NCBI GenBank assembly: GCA_018340805.1
Contig: JACMZG010001863.1
Location: forward strand, 25,816,849-25,880,848
Direction: 5' to 3'
Length of the DNA stretch: 64,000 nucleotides
Origin: Microvelia longipes
Taxonomy: Eukaryota; Arthropoda; Insecta; Hemiptera; Veliidae
Below the pieces are notes generated by a model that saw only the letters and a program-made list of their open reading frames with translations, was not told the origin of the DNA and searched no databases. Made by a program: the position numbers and the translations under genes. This document shows, piece by piece, positions 27,801 through 40,300 of this stretch; the stretch's first letter is position 1, and each line of letters begins with the position of its first letter.

Positions 27801-29881
27801 GGCTCATCAGGGATAACCCCTGCGGGAACAACCTCGGGTGGTATTAGCAATCGTTACGCTCAAAGTCAATTCTAAAGCTGGCGATAATTTATCTAAACTA
27901 TAATCTTCTATAATCTGAGAGTGTAACCTGGCATGCGAACCCCAGACCTCCGTGGGTGTCAAAGGTTAGTGTAAAGACTAACGCCTTAACGACCTCGGCC
28001 ATGGAGGCGGCTTTTCTTACATATTTAGCCAAAAGAAAATTTTGGCTACTGAGGCTAGTTCAAGTGGCTATTGTAACGGTAGAGGAGGTTTATGCCAATG
28101 TCATGTTAAAGGTTACATTGTGTGACAGAAATTCATATAAAACAATAACATAACATTTTTATTTTTCAGACCCAAAAAAACAACACACAGGGTTTGTTTA
28201 AAAAAATATGATATTTGACAATCTTCAGTCGAATACAGAGTGGCAACCTAAGAATAATACTATATACAGAGGGAGCACAACTGATAACAGCAAAACCGTT
28301 TCACTGGTGGTCTTGAGTAATTTTGCCACTGTATCAATATACAATTTTGTTATAACAAAGTTGGCAATGATTCGAGTTGTTGAATTAATATGATCAATTA
28401 TTAATTAATGATTGATTATTTATAAAATACTAATATAAATATAATGTTTGATTAGGATAAGGTAACGGTTGTGTAGTGGTGGGTGGACGATTTCAGAGTG
28501 GGTGAAAAGGATCCAAAAGGAAGGTCTACTCCCTAGGCTTGGTCTCCCCACCCCTACTACTACTAATATAAATATCAGTACATCACACTTTTTTTAAGCA
28601 TTTTAACATATTTAATTAACATTATATTAAAAGTAGTCCTCGTCAACTAAATGTAGATCATTGTATTACATTTAGCTACACTTTTGCAGTCTAAGGAGGA
28701 CTTTATTTAATACTTAGCTGACTTTTTGTGTTATATTTGTTTTTTATGATCTTTCTTCATTAGTGGATACTTAAGACACATTTATAAAAAAAATGTTTAG
28801 TTCTTAGGGTGGTACCGCTACTTAAGACCACCAAGAAACCGGCTTTCAAGTTATCAACTCCTTCTATATTAGTATTATTCTAAGGTGGCAGCCATTGTTA
28901 AAATATCAAGATAACTCAATTCTTTTATATTGAAATAACAAGACAATTTAAATCTTATTCATTAACTTTTTTTTATTTTTTCGTTGTTAATAAGATAATT
29001 TTTTTAGGAAATAGGATAACGTGTGTTACGAAAGTTGTGTTATAATAAGACGACGCAGACGTAAATTAAATTTATAATTTCCCAGTTTGATGTTTGTTTA
29101 CAAACATTTTTGATGTTTGTTCACAAACATTTTGATGTTTGTCTACAAATCATGGTTATTACGATATCAGGTCTACTTAAAATTAACACAGCGCTTATAT
29201 TTTTATAACATTTTATGAAAATTATACCTTTAAAATAATTAATACAATTTTTAACATTGTTAAAGACCCTTTTAAATCATTTTAACATTGGAATTGAAGA
29301 AATAATTATTTTATATATGGCGTACAAGGTGAACCAACCTGCCACTAGTGGAGAAAGGGTGAACTTAAGGTAGGTTCTTCTAAACAGCTTATTCCGGGGG
29401 AGTTAGACCACTGTGTCCCGCGCCCCCACCCCTACCTACTGTATGAATTTCTACATCACTTTAATTCCAGGCTTGAACAAGATGGAGATCTTAATTATCA
29501 GCTCTCTATTGTACTTTGTTAAGATAAAAATTATTATACAAGAGCAGTAATAAGATCAAATTGATACAATAAAAAGATAAAATAGGTACATATTTATAAG
29601 CGATTTATATGTATTACTACCTACATATAAATAAATACCTTAAGGGCGATAATTAAAGTTAAATAGACTCGTCTATATATATCTATATACCAATACATAA
29701 TATAATAACTTGAGCGTAAATCTTTAACCCGATTAAGCCAGCATCCTATTCCTTCAATAATCGGTTTAATTCATGCTAGCAAGAAAGAAAGCTAATAGGT
29801 TTGGGAGCAGACTATATACGTAGCTAAAATAAATTGTTTGGTAATAAATTAAATAAAAATTGCTTACCTATTCTCACTCAT
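18865..29881 (-). CDS. feo: PRC1/Ase1/MAP65-family microtubule bundler (fascetto-like), eleven exons
   Basis: PRC1 proteins form antiparallel dimers that crosslink overlapping microtubules at the anaphase midzone and recruit kinesin-4 and Polo kinase for cytokinesis. Exons in transcript order are 29881-29868, 26987-26846, 26574-26476, 26062-25919, 24427-24311, 23405-22864, 22490-22343, 21115-20960, 20469-20311, 19887-19795 and 19308-18865. All have GT/AG borders and consistent phases, giving about 685 residues (human PRC1 is about 620). The N-terminal two-thirds is helical coiled coil. The family signature FNNRGGQLLKEEKERK in exon 7 sits in the spectrin-like microtubule-binding domain, preceded by LWNRMLELEE. 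The C-terminus is basic and Ser/Thr-rich, with several TP sites (TPAP, TPKT, ATPK) of the kind phosphorylated by CDK1. The first exon codes for only four full codons, so the start rests on that 14-base exon and its donor. Intron 1 (2.9 kb) holds a MITE, a SINE and other repeats. Confidence 0.93.
21490..21765. repeat. Dispersed repeat copy, GGAAAAGTATTGTGTTTGCA family
   Basis: The core GTATATAGGAAAAGTATTGTGTTTGCAAAG followed by CCGAAACCTGGATTT and a TTTTAAG-rich stretch has relatives near 50837 and 61928, and a partial one near 43550. It lies in a PRC1 intron. It is non-coding and of unknown class. Confidence 0.6.
23630..23842 (-). mobile_element. Diverged tRNA-derived SINE copy
   Basis: This segment aligns by eye with the SINE at 27775-28015: CTCATCAG..ATAACC.CTGC, CTCAAAGT, GGTGATAATTT, GTGAACCC.AGACCTC and the end near GGCGACC keep the same order. 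The promoter boxes are more decayed than in the other copy. It lies in a PRC1 intron. Confidence 0.6.
27262..27428. mobile_element. Foldback MITE, copy D, in PRC1 intron 1
   Basis: The ends CATAGTATAGCACATGG and TGTGTATTATACAATAG pair, as do the inner arms (TTGAGGAACCTGAGGTTGG / CTAACCTCATTGGCTCC). The copy in the duplicated block at 56898-57076 shares its flanking sequence, so the two descend from one insertion. Confidence 0.75.
27775..28015 (-). mobile_element. tRNA-derived SINE with intact A and B boxes
   Basis: On the minus strand the head reads like a serine or leucine tRNA: an A box TGGCCGAGGTCGTTAAGGC (28001-27983) and a B box GGTTCGCATGCC (27941-27930), the internal promoter of RNA polymerase III. 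An anticodon-arm-like GTTAG...CTAAC lies between. The tail runs on through TCGCCAGC and TGAGCCGCAAGGC blocks to about 27775. It sits in PRC1 intron 1, in the same orientation as the gene. Confidence 0.75.
28440..28600. repeat. Diverged repeat related to the 29200-29480 family
   Basis: GGATAAGG, GGTGAAAAGGATCC, GGTCTACTCCC and CCCCACCCCTACTACT...CAGTACATCAC keep the same order as the repeat at 29200-29480. It is degenerate and non-coding. Confidence 0.4.
29086..29150. repeat. Three tandem TGATGTTTGTNNACAAA units
   Basis: TGATGTTTGT followed by TACAAACATTTT or a variant is repeated three times with a period of 22-26 bases. Each unit is a small dyad (TGTTTGT..ACAAACA) resembling a forkhead-type site. 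The array lies in PRC1 intron 1, about 750 bases inside the gene. Confidence 0.7.
29200..29480. repeat. Dispersed repeat, partner of 58155-58350
   Basis: The block with AACATTGTTAAAGA, GAAGAAATAATTATTTTATATATG, CTGCCACTAGTGGAGAAA, CAGCTTATTCCGGGGGAGTT and CCACTGTGTCCC matches the reverse complement of 58155-58350 at most positions. It continues into CCCCTACC.ACTGTATGAATTTCTACATCACTTTA, which also occurs near 58612. No coding content. Confidence 0.7.
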
Positions 29882-30260
29882 TTTAAATCAGTAAATTAAA
29901 AATATAACAACCAAAGGCTAAAAACAAGTAGATTGGTTGTGTACTTCAATCTCAACTTCCTAAGCAGCACTCTAATAATGGAACCATTTACACTTAACTC
30001 ATTAGTTTACTATTTGTCAAATTAATAAAATTGGTTATTTACAGTGTCAAAAAGTTGTTTTTAGATAGACCGAACTTATTTAGTTTTACATTAATAACAA
30101 ATGACGCACAACGCGGACGTGAGAGGCGTACTTTATTTTTGACCGTTGAACCCGTAGTATTCTTCTATGCCGTTGGAAAAAAAAGTTGTTATTCAAAATT
30201 TCAAAAAAGCCATTGCGCATGCCCAAAGAGATAAATAACGTTTTTTCAAGTTAGCCAACA
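29882..30260. promoter_or_regulatory. Probable promoter and 5' UTR region of the PRC1-like gene
   Basis: This lies just upstream of the start codon at 29881 on the minus strand. It holds a TTGCGCATGCCC site at about 30213-30224 that fits the palindromic NRF-1 (erect wing) consensus, and several CpG pairs not seen in the flanks. The transcription start is not visible. The assignment is inferred from position. Confidence 0.35.
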
Positions 30261-31379
30261 AATCACGAATTCAACGTTTCTAAATGAAGATGTTTTTCTT
30301 TTATTAAAAAAAAATCTTTATTTGGGATTACGATTTTCTTTGGGATTATTATTATTATTAAATATAACTTCGAAATTTATTTATTTTAACAAATTACGCC
30401 CATTTAGTGGCCGATATTTACAGCTCCACATATTAAAGAGTTAGGTTTTTAGCAATAAATAGATACATTATTTAAAATATTAATAAAATTGTTACACAAT
30501 AAAATTAAAACACATTACAATTATAATTATTGATATAATAAGCAATTATAACTCATGTATAACAAAACAAAACATTATAAGCAAATTATATTCTATCAAA
30601 CTTATAATTAAGTTAATTTATAAAGCAAATAAAATTAAGTAATAATTTAATTATGACTCAGCAAAAACTTTGTAAAGAGACTTAACCAGGGAGAATAGAC
30701 TAAAACCTTCGAAAATAGGTTACTAATTGAATTCAAAGGATATTAAATTCCTTCAACGGAAAAATATTTAATGGGTAAAGGTTATTATGGTGGTGTGCAT
30801 ATATTTTGAAGTTTTTAAATACACTGTTTATTACTCAAAACTAAAGGCGCTCTGACTTACAACACACACAAATCGTCTTTTTGCTACAGGTGTACAGATT
30901 TCTGGGAAAATCAGGAATGCCATCGTGTGGCTTTGCTGAGATGAGACTCTTATTAGGTTGTTTTTAGTCTCTCAGGCCTGCGATAAGGGCATGACACTTA
31001 GCGAGTCTGCTTAGTTCCCCATAGGTCCTTGAGGGCCATTGTACTAAATGTCATGGATAGAAGCCTAACTAGGGGGAAAAGGTAGTCCTGTATATACTGT
31101 TGAATGATAAATTAAATTGTCCCGACACGCATTGTTTGTTTATTCTAATATTATATATAGGTTCCAATTTATTGATAGATGTTGCTCTCATTAATTTACT
31201 TTTTCCATTTTTGACAATAATGATAAAATATTCTACTATAAGTGATATTTTACTTTTAAACCCTCTCATTAAATTGTGTTATTATTGGAGACAAAAAAGC
31301 CTCCCCCTCCTATCAGTGAGAGAGAGGACCTCCAAAAATATTTTGCAGGGGCCCCCTATTCTAGTATTCTTATATGCCT

Positions 31380-31520
31380 CTATGGTAGGGACACATCTAA
31401 AGTCCAGTATTATTTTACGTCTCTGTATGATATGGACAAAGCTGAAGTCTATTATTATTTTACTTTCCTATATAATAGAGACATAGCTGAAGTCTAGTAT
31501 TATTATACGTCTCTATATGA
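31380..31520. repeat. 45-bp tandem repeat, about three units
   Basis: The unit, which contains GCTGAAGTCTA, TATTATTTTAC, TCTC and TATGATATGGACA or close variants, starts at 31396, 31441 and 31486, exactly 45 bases apart. 45 is a multiple of three, so reading frames stay open across it by chance. Confidence 0.8.
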
Positions 31521-31557
31521 TATAGATTTACACTGATTAAGATATTGATAGCAGATT

Positions 31558-31649
31558 ACACACACACACACACACACACACACCATACAATATATATATA
31601 ATATATATATATATATTATATATATATATAATATATATATATATATATA
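31558..31649. repeat. Compound microsatellite (CA)n then (TA)n
   Basis: A CA run of about 13 units at 31558-31583 is followed by interrupted TA runs to 31649. Confidence 0.95.
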
Positions 31650-31944
31650 AATATAACTGTTAGGCCATATGGGAAATAAATAGCTTTCTAAATCGGTTGT
31701 GTGTAGAAACAAGAAAATAATGCAAATATAATTAACAAGCTAACATTTGATTAAAAACTGACATTAACACATTTTAAAGTATTTATATCCAAGACAATAC
31801 TGAAAAAATCAAGATTCTGTTCTTCTCAAAATTACAAAATATAATAAATACACTTAAATTCGTAAATAAAATTAATTATTCCCCTTAGCCTCAAAAAATC
31901 TAGAGAACCCCAAACGTAAGAAATAATAGCATAACCTTTACACC

Positions 31945-32070
31945 CAGGACCCGCCTGTCCGATCAACCTGATTGAGGTTTTTCAGTGGTTTCCCTCAATT
32001 TTTCAGGCAAATGCCAGGTTGAATCATTAAAAGTCAGTCCACAGACTGCATAGGCAACCCTTTAAATATA
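31945..32070. repeat. Interspersed repeat fragment, GAGGTTTTTCAGTGGTTTCCC type
   Basis: The string GATTGAGGTTTTTCAGTGGTTTCCCTCAAT, followed by CAGGCAAATGCCAGG, is of a type that I recall as a conserved block in SINE-like repeats of several arthropod genomes. Only this core is present and no promoter boxes are visible. The memory-based assignment should be taken with caution. Confidence 0.4.
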
Positions 32071-34335
32071 AACCTATTCAAAACACCATTAAAAATATCT
32101 TTTGACAATATTAAAAAAATAAATAAAAAATAATAATAATAAAAAAAATGTACCCAAACTAAAAAATATGAAATTATCCTTAACCTGAACAAATATTCAC
32201 CTTGTTTTCCTCACACCCCAAAAAATTTCAAAATTTATACCACAAAAATAACAAACAAATAAATAAAATAAAAATAAAGAGGCACAAATTACCCTAAATC
32301 AATAAATAAAATATGGCTCCGGTTTTCACAAAATAAACATTGTATACTTTTGCCAATAAAGAACATATTTGAAAAAAAGTATTTATATCTTGTATAAATA
32401 AATAAATAGATCCTCAAGCGTTCACTCCATACTCATTTCATGTAAAAACTAATAATTTACTATTTGGAATAATAAAATAAAATAATTAAGACACAAAACT
32501 GATAAAAAATGTATTTAATATTAACATATATATCTAATAATCATACAAACATCTATAACTTCATTGACATAAATTTATAAAAATTAAAAAAGACCAAGAA
32601 AATACCATACTAAACAAATATGTATAATACTACACCAAACAATAGCTTATTATTTACTTTTACAAATATAAAATACAAAAAATGAAGAGGAATGTGATTT
32701 TTAGGAATAGGATTGAAAATATTTCAAAGTAAATTTAAATTACCATCACTGTTTAGTGATAACAGAGTGCAGCCTTTAACTTTAAAGGGAATAGGGTAAC
32801 TAAAGATCTGAAGCCCGCAAAACTTCTTATGATCACACTTATAAAATGTCACAACCGAAGTGAATTATACTACTAGAGGGAGAACTCAGGTAGTATAGCA
32901 CAGTGATAATGGGTCCGGTAGCATGGCAATATCCATTAGGTACCGCAACAGTATTTACCCTTACTCTACAGAGACTAGATTTCCTACCCTTCAACAACCA
33001 CTAATGGCTCAGTCATTTAAAATGCACACTACAAACGGCAAGAATTTTCAGTGATATCTCATTAAATCACTCCATACAATACAGATTTATTTAAAGAATA
33101 AATTAGATATATAAATATTAAAACTTATTTAACTTATTACCAAACAAAATAGTCAAAAAAATAATTTAATATTAACTTAATTCATAAAAAAATTCAAAAA
33201 ATTATGTTATTAAAGAACTGTTGCGGTACCAGACCATGATAAGAAAGAGCATATACTCCTTCAAGTAGAATAAGTCTGTTTGGTCACAACCAACTTAAAA
33301 TGATAATGATAAATGAATAAGAACAAATAAAATGAAAAATCACTCGAAAATAATTCTTAATAAAGACCCTTTAATTGTTCCAATGATAGGTAAAATTAAA
33401 ATATATAATTTTAAAATTTTAACATTAAAATAATGTGTGAAAATGTTTACATAAATAATACAAAGTAATACTAATAGGGTTTCATATTAGGTTTTAATAT
33501 GTTTTATAAAATATTACAATAATAAAGATTTGTCAATGATGACATCTCATTTTATCAACATTGAAAACTGATTTCTATTCTAATTTGAATTGATAAAAAA
33601 AACTTTCTATAAAGCGCCAAATTCAATACTTTAGCACCTAACAGAAAAGTATACATAATTTATAAGTCACACGTAAATGAGAATGATGTTAAATATTTGT
33701 GGGTTTAAAATAATATTTTATAAATGCACTCTGTAAAAAAGTGAATGAAGTTTATAAAATACAGTTACAAAAAATAAATTATTTGTACCTTTAACTTAAA
33801 AAAACACATTTAGGTTTGGGGCATCACAGATTAATACCCATTTAACTCAATAAACTCTGTAAAAAGGCTAAAAACAAGCCAATATCTTGGGCAGTTTTTG
33901 TTACTTTCTCCCTTTTATTTAGGCATACTAACATTTTTTAAAAGGATTATAAGATTATTAAAGCATCATAGGAAAATTAAAAAAATATAACTACTCTCTA
34001 TATATTCTGGAGAAAAGAGACTCCACTTGACTAAAAGTCAAAAAGTAAATATTTACCATTGTAAAAAGTACAGTAGTATAATAAAAAAATAAATTTTAAA
34101 ATTGATAACGCTACCATAAAAAAAAAAAATCTTAAACTTATTAATTAGATGTCTTTAAAAAATAAAGTCAACACAAACATTAAATCAAGAGACTACAATC
34201 ATTAATTAGAAATACATTTCAATAAATTAAAATACTATAGATTTCATTTAAAATTTTAATTAAAGTAGCAAATATGTACACAAAAAACTTTAAAAATTTA
34301 GAATCCAGGGCCTATAATGCACTTATTAATGATAT

Positions 34336-37300
34336 TTAGTTAGAAATTTCATTGTAAACTGGTTCAATCTTTTCTCCTTTACTTGCAGCTCCAGTACTTA
34401 GCTCTTGTAACTCTACAAATAATGAAAAAAGATTTAGCAATAAAATTCGGGATCAGAGGTCTGCAAGCTGAATTGAATTTATAAATTTGAAATGAATTTA
34501 TAAAATTGTAGCTGATTTATTAATGACAGTTAATGCATCTTAGAAAAATGATTTTCCAGATAGTACAACAAGATCAAAATACTGATTTCCGTACCTAGTT
34601 TCTCTGGCATAAATGTACTGGGAATCACGATGATAAGACACATCCATAAAGGCAGACAACAAAAACTGTTCAGAAAGTCTTAAAAACATCTGAAATAGAT
34701 GATTCGGGAGAAATCCAAGGTTCAGAATTGTTAGTGCTAACACAATAATTTTCTTGTATAGCTAAGGTATAAATGAGGAAAATTAATTATCAACTTAAAA
34801 CTTTAAATCACACTAAGACAAAATTTAAAAATAAAGTTTTAAGCGTGCTACTGATAAATTTAAAGTAATTTCAACTAAAAATCACCAGGAATTAACTCAA
34901 ATTTATGTTTACCTTTATTAATTTGAGCAGCATAGTCATGTGAGAAAGTTGGACAAAAGAATATTTCAGGCAGTAATGATGGTCCTGCAACAAAAAATAA
35001 ATATATATTTTTAGAGGGGGTATGGACAGTTCAAATTTTATATTCATGGGGGGGGGGGCTAAATGATATTAATTCGCAAGAATTTAGAAGAATACAGGAG
35101 TAATGGTAAGTACATGTGCCTACCACTCAGACAGTCTGGGTATAGGAAGAAAATTGCTACACATGCCGTCCTTTAAAAGCTGATGGCTCCGAACCCATGC
35201 GATGTCTGGTACTCGTAAAATATCCCTAAGAACCTCGTAAAATATCCCCAAGCATAATTTAGGATCCTCAATAATAGCTAATATAAATCGTATATAGGTT
35301 TCTGCCTTATGGTTACAAGAGCAGGGAAACTTAGTCTAGCTGAGGGGCAAGTGTTGTTTCTAGTTGAAACTATTGAAACTTATAGTAAAGTCACAGCTCT
35401 TCTTTAGATTACATATAAAATATTCCTGTACTAGGATCTTAAGGTAAAATACTATCTTCTATCTAAAGAAATTAGCAATAAGGGCCCAAAAAAGTAGCCT
35501 ATTTGATAGATGATCTAATTGCTTTCACTTTCACTGGGAAAGAATAATTAGTTTAGTTTAATTTAATTTAAATATTTCTCTATGAAAGCTGACAGGAGTA
35601 AGGATCATCTCCATAAACGATCAATGGTTATACATATTTCCTACATTTTTTACAATAGAACAGAATACATAATTTTCAAATGTAGGCATAATACATTGCA
35701 GGATCATAAATATCTTAGTCTTAAAATTATAAAAATTCCCTACTATAAGTATACTTATAGTATTATTAAATAATAATAATACTTCAATATATAAAAAATA
35801 TTGCAATTAACTTAATAAAATATAAATTAATAAAAAAAAGAATTATACTAACTTGGCACAGAATAAATAGGAGTTGGCTCTGATGTAGCCTGGCCATATG
35901 CCATAATGCAAGACTCCATTGCAACTGGTTTCTCTTTTCTACAGTATACAAAGAAAAGGACTGTGAGAGATGCAAGAGATCCGATCATAAGAACACAAGT
36001 GATAGTTGCTAAAATACCAGTTGTTAAGTTGATTGGAGATTCTTCCTCTACAGCTGAATGAGCAGAAAGAGCAGCAGTCATATTAGATCTCACAAAATCT
36101 TCAGTATCTTTCCGCCTGAAAGGTTTCTTTGACACTTCTTCACTATTCAAATCAGATTTATTAATTTGAACAGAAGGAATGAATAAAGGAGTGACATTCG
36201 TATTTGAATTTTTTTGAACAGATTCTACTGACTCTTGAACATCACTACCCCTTTGATAACTAAGAGTAAATGCATTTTCAGTCTTCTCTAAATTATCTTT
36301 GGTTGATCGCTTAGTAGGATATTTTAATAAAGGAACAGTAGATAATATAGATACGGTAGTGATTCTTCCATCAATAGGTTTAGTAAAATGACTCGCTGGA
36401 TTGTACGGAGAAGTATTGGACTGTGAAAATTCTGCCGAAGTATCAAAAGAGAAAGGACTAGAAAAATTTAACTTGATAATTTTAGAATCTTTTTCAGTCG
36501 AATAAGTAGACAAAGGTCTTATTTGAGTGGACATTTTCTCTTCATGTATAATATTAGTTACTAAATCATTTTGCAATGTATCCTCAGCATATTTACCTTT
36601 GTCAGTTCCATACAAAAGAGATTTATGTTTCATACCTCTTTTAGAATTGGAAGTAAAATCATTAATACTATTTAGTATAAAAGTAAGATTGAGGAAATCT
36701 TTGTCTGTAGGTAAGTAAGCAGATGGGGCTTCAGTGATAATGTGATGTGAAGTAGAGTGCACATCACCTTTTGAAATAGGGCTTTTAAGAGGTGTTGTCA
36801 TTTTATCAAAAAGAGTAGGTAAATAATTAGATGGCTCTTCTAGCTTTTTCCCATTTATGTGAGATTCCTTACTAATTGGTGTCATAGGGGTAGTTTGAGC
36901 TAAATTAACATGAACAGGAATGCTGTAGTGTGGCTGTGATGGAGCAAGTTCAACACCCAATATTTCTTTGATTTTCTCATTAATATTTAATGGAGCAGTC
37001 TTGTAAGAATAAGTACTATCTAATATTTTATTAGTTGTCATCAATTCTTCTTTATCATTTAGATCAGGCTTTTCAGCAGATATAAATTGATTTTTGTTAA
37101 GTATATTAACAAATCCATTTCCAGATGAAGTTAAGACATCTTTAGTGTTAAAGTGATTTTGTTTTTGTAGGATTGGGTTAGAAGACAAACTATAATCCTT
37201 TCTTTGGAGGACTTGATCATCTACTGTTTCTATGTAATCAGCTGGAGCTGAAGAAATGTCTGAACCAGGCAGAGGAGTAGTCACTGGGTTATTAGATGGG

Positions 37301-40300
37301 AAGGATCTTAAAATGCCGTAAGCTTCAGGTCTACCTCTTTTTGGAGGAAACATATTTGGCCCTGTTGTGTTAAAATAATGTTGTATCCACAGAGGAATTA
37401 CAGAGGGATTTATATCAGAACTCTCAATTGTTTGATGGGTAGGGGGAGTAAAAGGTTTTAATGAAGAATGATCATTTCGCACATTATGAATATATTCAGT
37501 GAATGTCTGAGAAGTTCCTGGTTTTAAATGAAATGTCGGAGAAGAAGTTTGGACAAGAATTTCTTTCTCAGGAGCATTAGGTTCAAGAGTTGGCTTTAAA
37601 AATGAATGTAAGAAGGTATTAGGTTTCTGAATCTTTGGCCGATAAGATTTATGCGTTGATAACCTTTCTTCTGCCTGCTCAGTAGTTGTTTCAATCACTC
37701 CTGCCATATTGGCATCAAAAGGTTTATTAGGAAGGATCTCGGTGGAGCTTTTAACACTGTAAAGTTCAGTAATAGGGAAATTTCCTGACAAAGGAATAGT
37801 AAGACTGCCTTGGGATTGAGTTGTACCAGGAGAAGGTATAAATGGTTTTAAGTTTCTATTAGGAGTTTGCATAGGGATCTCTGGTGCATTATTAGATTCA
37901 GTAGAAGCATAGTTAAAAACATTAGTTTCGTTCTCTTCACTTGGAGGCTTTCCTCTGAGAGGAATGATAAGAAGATCGGGGAAATAAGAAGGTTTAAAAG
38001 TTGTTCCTTGTAACGAAGTTTGATATACCCTCTCATTAGCTAAATCAGATGATGGATGTTTTATTGGGTTAGGTCGAATAGTGGTAGCTTTGAAGATGTT
38101 ATAAAACTGATTATAATGCATTCTCTCAGTGGTAGAATTTTTTTCTTCATTAACATCATCAGTAGGTAATGCAAATATTTTTGGAATATCCAATAAATTC
38201 AGGGTAGTACTAATAGCATTTTGTTCTAAAATTGGACCAGAAACAGCTTCTTGATTTTTCAATAATGGCACAGTAATCAATTCAGGGAATGGTTTTAAAA
38301 GAATATCAGTCGTTTCATCAACTTTAGATGTTTGGGTGGTTGGTTTCATTAAATTGGGAAAACTAGTTGTACTGGTGGAAGAAAAAGGATTTAAATTGGG
38401 GAAAGAGGGAATTACTGATGATCTTGAAATTATTTGTGGCGTCCAAATTTTGGGAATTTCAGTAGTAGAAACAGTACTTGGAGTATCTTGAGTTGGAATA
38501 ACTATAGCATTAAACAATGTAGTTTTAACAGTTGTAGGAATAACTGAAGAGGTTGTAGTAGTAGTAGAAGAGGGTGTACTTGTAGTGTGAGGAGTAGGAA
38601 TAGGAGAAGGTGGTACTGGAGTGGTTGTTGATGTAAATTGAGGAACGGTAATAGTTGTTGGTGGAGGAACTGTAGTGGTAGTAGTAGTAGTAGGAACTGA
38701 ATTAGTTAAACTAGTAGTAGTGGGAGGAGGAACTGTAGTAGTTGAAGTAGTAGTAGTTGGAGGAACTGTAGTAGTTTTTGTAGTAGTTGGAGGAACTGTA
38801 GTGGTAGTAGTAGTAGTTGGAGGAACTGTAGTAGTAGAAGGAATTGTAGTAGTACTAGGAATTGTTGTAGTAGTAGTAGTAGTGGGAGGAAGAATTGTAG
38901 TCGTTGTTGTAGGAGGAGAAACTGTAGTAGTTGTAGTTGGTAGTATTGTAGTAGAAGGAAAAGGAGGATATGTAGTGAATTTAGTTGTTGTAGAGGTTGT
39001 AGCAGAGTGTGCAGTGGTAGTGGAAGGAGTTGCTGTAGTCAAACCAGTGGTAACAGGTAAAGAATATAGTGGTAGTAATCTAGAAGTAGTAGTAATAGGG
39101 TTAAGAGTGGTAGGGACAGATTCAGATTCATGAGTAAATGCTCGTCTAACTGTAGTCTTGACCGATGGCTTATCATCCAGCATACAGTCACCAGTCAAAT
39201 GATGACAAGTAAATCCGTCAGGGCAATCACAAGGTTTTTTACAGTCTCTTCCCCATGAGCCTTTTGGGCATGCTAAAACAATGGAAAATTAATCAAATTA
39301 GATATTTAAAAACATATTTTTTCACATATTATTATTTGTAATGAGTTAAATTACAATCTAAATCATAAAAGACGATAAAACAAGCTATGAAAGAAAAGTT
39401 TTATTAAACGAGAAGTATATTCAAACATTTCCAACTAAGGGTCCTAAGCAACAAGTGATGGAAACAAGTCCATTATTTGAACCAAAAGTACTTTGTACAA
39501 CAAACTGAAGAGTGAAGGCTTAGAGTTAATAATGGCACACAGAATGCATATATGTTTCTATATTTATCTTGTAATGAGTCAACATTGACCAATGAAATTC
39601 TTTTATTACTCACACAAAATTTTTAGATAAATTTTCATAACAGATATCAAGAATATTTTAAATTTAACAGACTTACGATCATTACAGAAGACACCAGAGT
39701 AACCAGGGGAGCAGTAGCAATGATTAGTTCGATTACAATGCATATTTGGACATTCTGTCATTGGCGGACAAGCAGGTACACATTTGGACTCCATTTCTAC
39801 AAACCCTCTGCAGCAAACTGTGATCGTTCTGTTATGCATTTCCACCTGTCAAGTGAAAATATAGTATACATAGTAAAATAATGGAACAAAATAAATAACT
39901 TAAATGCTAACTAAATATTGTTGCCAACATAGTGAATATATTTTAGTGCTTAGATAATTACATAAACTTCCATAGCCAGGATCAAACAATGAAAATATCA
40001 ATACGAAAGATGTAAGGTGAAAGCAGAGAAGAAATAAGAAGATGAAAAATTCAACCAATCATTCATAATCCATAGAATTTATAATACAACGATCATAGAA
40101 TAGTACATTATGGCCATAAAACAATAGCCCTAAAACTTTTAACACACCTCTTCTGAAATGAAGAAACATACTATTATTAAAACTGTTATTACTGTTATTA
40201 AAATATCAGCAAAAGGTTCTATCTGTTTAAATGGTCAATTCTATAACATCTGTGATACATATTATGTGGTAGTTTTCCTTAATATGTTTTTTAGTTTCCG

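Larger units (their letters stand above)
30261..34335. other. Gene-poor interval between two minus-strand genes
   Basis: I find no coding gene. The stretch contains a 45-bp tandem repeat (31390-31520), CA and TA microsatellites (31558-31649), a SINE-like fragment near 31950-32070 and long AT-rich runs. The part nearest 34335 is likely the 3' untranslated region of the receptor gene. Confidence 0.5.

Noticed and set aside
31100..31497. Two overlapping frames on the plus strand
   Set aside because: They cross the 45-bp tandem repeat and lack any recognisable domain or splice signals.
35090..35400. Possible extra exon or SINE in the receptor intron before exon 6
   Set aside because: The segment is somewhat GC-richer but has no bounded open frame or promoter boxes. 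Exons 5 and 6 already join in phase.
38675..39133. Valine-rich open frame of 152 codons on the plus strand
   Set aside because: It is the antisense reading of the Thr/Pro repeats of the receptor stalk (GTAGTAGT opposite ACTACTAC). The sense frame has the signal peptide, domains and phases of a real gene.
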